Positions 8,092-9,828 of a DNA stretch of 9,828 bases are shown here, one piece after another. The DNA is from Saprospiraceae bacterium (GTDB taxonomy: Bacteria > Bacteroidota > Bacteroidia > Chitinophagales > Saprospiraceae). A model generated the notes under the pieces. That model ran no database searches. It saw nothing but the letters and a program-made list of their open reading frames with translations, and had not been told where the DNA came from. The position numbers and the translations under genes were made by a program. The DNA is taken from the NCBI GenBank assembly GCA_007125435.1, contig SLDF01000211.1, forward strand, positions 1 to 9,828, written 5' to 3'. Numbering within the stretch: position 1 is the stretch's first letter; each line of letters begins with the position of its first letter.

Positions 8092-8338
8092 TTGGGGTGC
8101 CCCTCCCCATCCTATGCTTGAACTCTCATTGCGAATTCCCAAAACATAAACCGTGTTATCTCTCATGCTACGGGATACAAGAAGTGGGATGTGGAGGGTC
8201 GGGTCATCCATTACTATTCGACGGCACCTCACAGGCATAGTCTGGCTCAGGGATACTCGGCTTCCGCTGGTCGCCGGTACCCTGAGGACTATGCATCTGT
8301 TCGCTACCATCTCATATCCATTACTACCCCTCACCCAA
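8092..8338. ncRNA. Candidate structured RNA of unknown family (strand unresolved)
   Basis: The gap 8014-8411 has no convincing protein gene, but this part folds into a nested structure. P1: TTGGG/TG (8092-8099, one bulged G) pairs with CACCCAA (8332-8338). P2: 8101-8112 pairs with 8187-8198 at 11 of 12 positions, extended by two U-G and one A-U pair and then by CTTG/CAAG (8117-8120 with 8178-8181). P3: GGGT (8201-8204) with ACCC (8326-8329). P4: ACAG, GCATAGTC, CTCAGGG, TAC and CGGC (8231-8261) pair with 8273-8300. P4 totals 26 bp around an 11-nt loop, with bulges at 8243-8245, 8253, 8257 and 8295-8296. Hand-counted GC is about 53% over 8161-8340, well above the flanking non-coding DNA. The two U-G extensions of P2 pair only if the plus strand is transcribed, a weak hint. 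I cannot match it to tmRNA, RNase P, SRP, 6S or a known riboswitch. It could instead be a decayed or small mobile element. Confidence 0.45.
8206..8326. repeat. 11-bp direct repeats flanking the long hairpin
   Basis: ATCCATTACTA occurs at 8206-8216 and again at 8316-8326. The repeats bracket the 70-nt hairpin (8231-8300) almost symmetrically, with 14 bases on the left and 15 on the right. They may be target-site duplications of a roughly 99-bp insertion, or simply repeated strands in the structured RNA. Confidence 0.5.
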
Positions 8339-8411
8339 TAGGAGTTGCTCAATAGATTCTTCTATATAAAATGATATTCAGAATAAGCGATGAAGCCTGC
8401 TGTGCAATAAC

Positions 8412-8945
8412 TTAATAACTTATTTGTCCATCTAGAGTGACAGTAAATTCAAAAGTCTCCATGTCCAGATGAACAGTAATATCTACCTGACCTGTAGCAT
8501 CTTCAAATCTGCCGGTGCCTCCGACAATCTGACCTTGGGTCTGACCATTTGCTTCACAAAAGCAGTCCGTATTAATGAAAAGGTCATATGGATCAATATC
8601 CGAGAATACTTCATCACCATTAGCAGCAATGAGACTTACACAGCCATCTACGCTAAATCCATACGGCTGCTGTACTGAGCAAGATACGCCCTCAGTGTTG
8701 ACTTTGCCCATATGGGTAACGTTTCCTGTTCCACTCAGATACATTGGTGGCACGCCATTGCAGTCACAATCCAGATCTGCACCCCCTGCCGGTAAGGACA
8801 CCAATTTACCCTTGAATGGTCTGAATTTACCTGGTTTCTTAAGCTTTTCAACCTGATTTTCAGGCTTGACCATAGCCTCTTCGTCTTTGACACAAGACAC
8901 AAATAACAGGGGAAAAACAATAATTAAAAACAAACCCAGTCTCAT
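8412..8945 (-). CDS. Surface-exposed lipoprotein of unknown function, GGTGRF beta-barrel-like
   Basis: The 177-residue protein starts at ATG 8945; the frame also has a TTG two codons earlier, which is less likely. Residues 1-17 are a lipoprotein signal (MRLGLFLIIVFPLLFVS) with the acylated Cys18. The next residues, V-K-D-E-E, match the lysine-plus-acidic lipoprotein export signal that sends Bacteroidota lipoproteins to the outer face of the outer membrane. After a charged linker (about 24-50) comes a Cys-rich domain with two recognisable strands: SGTGNVTHMGK (about 71-81) and IVGGTGRFEDATG (about 140-152). These recur in small bacterial beta-barrel proteins, and GGTGRF also recalls dirigent/allene-oxide-cyclase-like barrels. 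Six cysteines beyond the anchor (59, 61, 89, 102, 128, 130) suggest disulphides. No catalytic residues are evident. The gene stands alone, with the candidate structured RNA downstream and 295 bp of divergent intergenic DNA upstream. Confidence 0.78.
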   Translation of the reverse strand: MRLGLFLIIVFPLLFVSCVKDEEAMVKPENQVEKLKKPGKFRPFKGKLVSLPAGGADLDCDCNGVPPMYLSGTGNVTHMGKVNTEGVSCSVQQPYGFSVDGCVSLIAANGDEVFSDIDPYDLFINTDCFCEANGQTQGQIVGGTGRFEDATGQVDITVHLDMETFEFTVTLDGQISY

Positions 8946-9041
8946 AAACAATAAATTAAAAGATTATGTAATGCATATTTAGCACAATATATGTATATTA
9001 TATGTTATGGAAACTAATTATACGATAGTTTTTTCACAATA

Positions 9042-9049
9042 TATTTTTG
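9042..9049 (+). promoter_or_regulatory. Candidate -7 promoter element upstream of acylphosphatase
   Basis: TATTTTTG matches TAnnTTTG exactly. No TTTG lies 19-21 bases upstream, so only the -7 box is supported. If used, transcription starts near 9056 and leaves a leader of about 185 nt before the acylphosphatase ATG at 9241, containing the stem-loop at 9128-9162. The rest of 8946-9240 is AT-rich, with nothing else I can name. Confidence 0.35.
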
Positions 9050-9127
9050 ATCACCCAGTGAAGGGACCCTTAGTGGAATTAGAAAGTATAAAACAATGAA
9101 TGAAATCAAGAATGAGGGCTGGGTGCT

Positions 9128-9162
9128 TTGGCTTTGAATGCAGGCTCCTTTGTCAAAGCCAA
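9128..9162 (+). repeat. Stem-loop in the acylphosphatase leader
   Basis: TTGGCTTTG (9128-9136) and CAAAGCCAA (9154-9162) form an exact 9-bp stem with a 17-nt loop, about 80 nt before the acylphosphatase start. A 13-codon ORF (9096-9137, MNEIKNEGWVLWL) ends inside the 5' arm, so a ribosome translating it would open the stem. The stem is seen directly; any regulatory role is inference. There is no T-tract after it. Confidence 0.4.
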
Positions 9163-9240
9163 TACACTCAGTTTATATCTTCTTTACGAGTCCTTGTTAA
9201 TTTTTCGTACATTCGTGCGACCAAAACACAACAAACATAC

Positions 9241-9516
9241 ATGAAGGATAAAGTGAGATTCGCCATAAGAGTAGATGGAAAGGTACAGGGCGTTTGGTTC
9301 AGACAAACTACAAAAGATAAGGCGGAAGAATTAGGCCTGACTGGGACTGTTGAAAACCTAGAGGACGGCTCTGTCTATATCGAGGCGGAAGGTAGTGAAG
9401 ATGATTTGGGTAAATTATTGATGTTTTGCACTACGGGGTCACAAAATGCTGAAGTAAAAGGTGTGACTCTGGTAAAAGTCCCCATAATTGGATATCAAGG
9501 CTTCAGCATAAAATGA
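9241..9516 (+). CDS. acyP: Acylphosphatase
   Basis: This small cytoplasmic enzyme of 91 residues hydrolyses acyl phosphates such as acetyl phosphate and carbamoyl phosphate. The signature G-K-V-Q-G-V-W-F-R contains the phosphate-binding loop and catalytic Arg21, and the second signature G-T-V-E-N-L-E-D-G-S-V carries catalytic Asn39. The usual Trp/His before that Val is Thr here. The frame is open upstream to an ATG at 9100, but the extra 47 residues are unlike the family and the domain begins exactly at 9241 (MKDKVRFAIRV), so the shorter start is chosen. Length is typical at about 90 residues. The gene converges on tRNA-Leu, with only 8 bp between its stop and the encoded CCA end, and I see no terminator between them. 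Confidence 0.93.
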   Translation: MKDKVRFAIRVDGKVQGVWFRQTTKDKAEELGLTGTVENLEDGSVYIEAEGSEDDLGKLLMFCTTGSQNAEVKGVTLVKVPIIGYQGFSIK

Positions 9517-9524
9517 TGATAAAA

Positions 9525-9610
9525 TGGTGCCCACGACTGGATTCGAACCAGCACATCCATAGGACACTACCCCCTCAAGATAGCGCGTCTACCAATTTCG
9601 CCACGTGGGC
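9525..9610 (-). tRNA. tRNA-Leu (anticodon GAG)
   Basis: On the minus strand the acceptor stem GCCCACG (9610-9604) pairs with CGTGGGC (9535-9529), followed by discriminator A and an encoded CCA (9527-9525). The D-arm region reads TGGCGAAATTGGTAGACGCG. The anticodon stem CTATC/GGTAG encloses the loop TTGAGGG, giving anticodon GAG, which reads Leu codons CUC and CUU. A long variable arm (TGTCCTATGGATG) is the class II feature expected of tRNA-Leu. The T-arm GCTGG-TTCGAAT-CCAGT closes with one G-U pair. With CCA it is 86 nt. Confidence 0.97.
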
Positions 9611-9625
9611 TGCTTTCGCAGGAAC

Positions 9626-9634
9626 GCAAAAGTA
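9626..9634 (-). promoter_or_regulatory. Candidate -7 promoter element for tRNA-Leu
   Basis: The minus strand 9634-9626 reads TACTTTTGC, an exact TAnnTTTG match followed by C, 15 bp upstream of the tRNA 5' end. Transcription would start about 8-10 nt before the mature tRNA. No strong -33 TTTG is visible. Confidence 0.55.
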
Positions 9635-9828
9635 CAAATAAAGAACCATTAATAAAGAAATTTTGTAGGAATTATGTGTTACACAGATGGATTCCATCCT
9701 GTATGTGTGTCTTCGTTATAGAAAGGAAGTATGTTTATAAAGACATGCATATACTACGCTTATTCTTTGGTTAATAAATATTTGTTAGATTTACACATTC
9801 ATAACATCAAGTTGGATTGATGGTAGTC
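9635..9828. other. AT-rich non-coding right end
   Basis: No gene is visible here. The one structure is a small hairpin, GATGG (9686-9690) with CCATC (9694-9698), flanked by ACACA and TGTGT that could extend it. No start codon with a supportable frame reaches the right edge. Confidence 0.4.

Noticed and set aside
8214..8226. TATTCGACGG reminiscent of the 5' part of tmRNA
   Set aside because: There is no tRNA-like acceptor pair, T-arm or tag reading frame in the region, so the likeness is only a short coincidence.
8074..8352. A 92-codon minus-strand frame in the gap between the lipoprotein and T9SS genes
   Set aside because: Its translation has no domain, signal peptide or family resemblance, it lies across the long hairpins, and other frames of the same stretch are also partly open. 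The pairing explains the region better.
8122..8352. A 76-codon plus-strand frame (no ATG near its start) containing GYKKWDVEGRVIHYY
   Set aside because: It looked briefly like a fragment of a transposase or RHS protein, but no family motif can be named and it has no start codon at the right place.
8946..8951. Two-codon extension of the lipoprotein to a TTG at 8951
   Set aside because: The ATG at 8945 gives a normal lipoprotein signal, and TTG is a rarer start.
9100..9240. N-terminal extension of acylphosphatase by 47 residues
   Set aside because: The family starts at 9241, the extension is Cys-rich and unlike acylphosphatases, and it overlaps a stem-loop in the leader.
1..9828. CRISPR array, insertion sequence, prophage or defence-system genes
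   Set aside because: No spaced repeat array, transposase, integrase, phage structural or nuclease motifs were seen on either strand.

Overview
The window looks like a chromosomal segment of a Bacteroidota bacterium, probably of the Saprospiria/Cytophagia side. The support is a type IX secretion (T9SS) C-terminal sorting domain, a secreted serine endopeptidase ending in a dockerin-like module, a lipoprotein with a Bacteroidota-style surface-export signal, an RprXY-like two-component pair, promoters of the TAnnTTTG type, and starts without clear Shine-Dalgarno sequences. Most genes are ordinary housekeeping or envelope genes. I see no phage, CRISPR array or insertion sequence.

Layout. 1-579 (minus) is the N-terminal part of an SLC45/GPH-like MFS sugar transporter that runs off the left edge. 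It is divergent from a plus-strand operon, 856-2921, encoding a membrane histidine kinase and an OmpR-family response regulator. A strong bidirectional hairpin terminator (2943-2978) separates this operon from a long run of minus-strand genes. In transcription order these are: a small surface lipoprotein (8945-8412), a non-coding stretch, a T9SS-exported protein (8013-7417), ferrochelatase hemH (7320-6265), a lysyl-endopeptidase-like secreted protease (6125-4308) and NADP-dependent isocitrate dehydrogenase (4241-3021). At the right end, acylphosphatase (9241-9516, plus) converges on a tRNA-Leu(GAG) gene (9610-9525, minus).

The part that stands out is 8014-8411. It holds no convincing protein gene, but about 250 nt of it (8092-8338) is GC-rich and folds by hand into a nested structure. 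A closing stem encloses a long first arm with 11 of 12 positions paired and a second arm with 26 base pairs interrupted only by small bulges. It resembles no RNA family I can name, so I offer it as a candidate undescribed structured RNA; an 11-bp direct repeat around the second hairpin leaves a small mobile element as the alternative.

Functionally, the kinase/regulator pair senses an unknown envelope signal. Icd feeds the TCA cycle and NADPH supply, and HemH finishes haem synthesis. The protease, T9SS cargo and lipoprotein belong to the envelope and secreted fraction. Nothing in the sequence ties these genes into one pathway beyond shared orientation.
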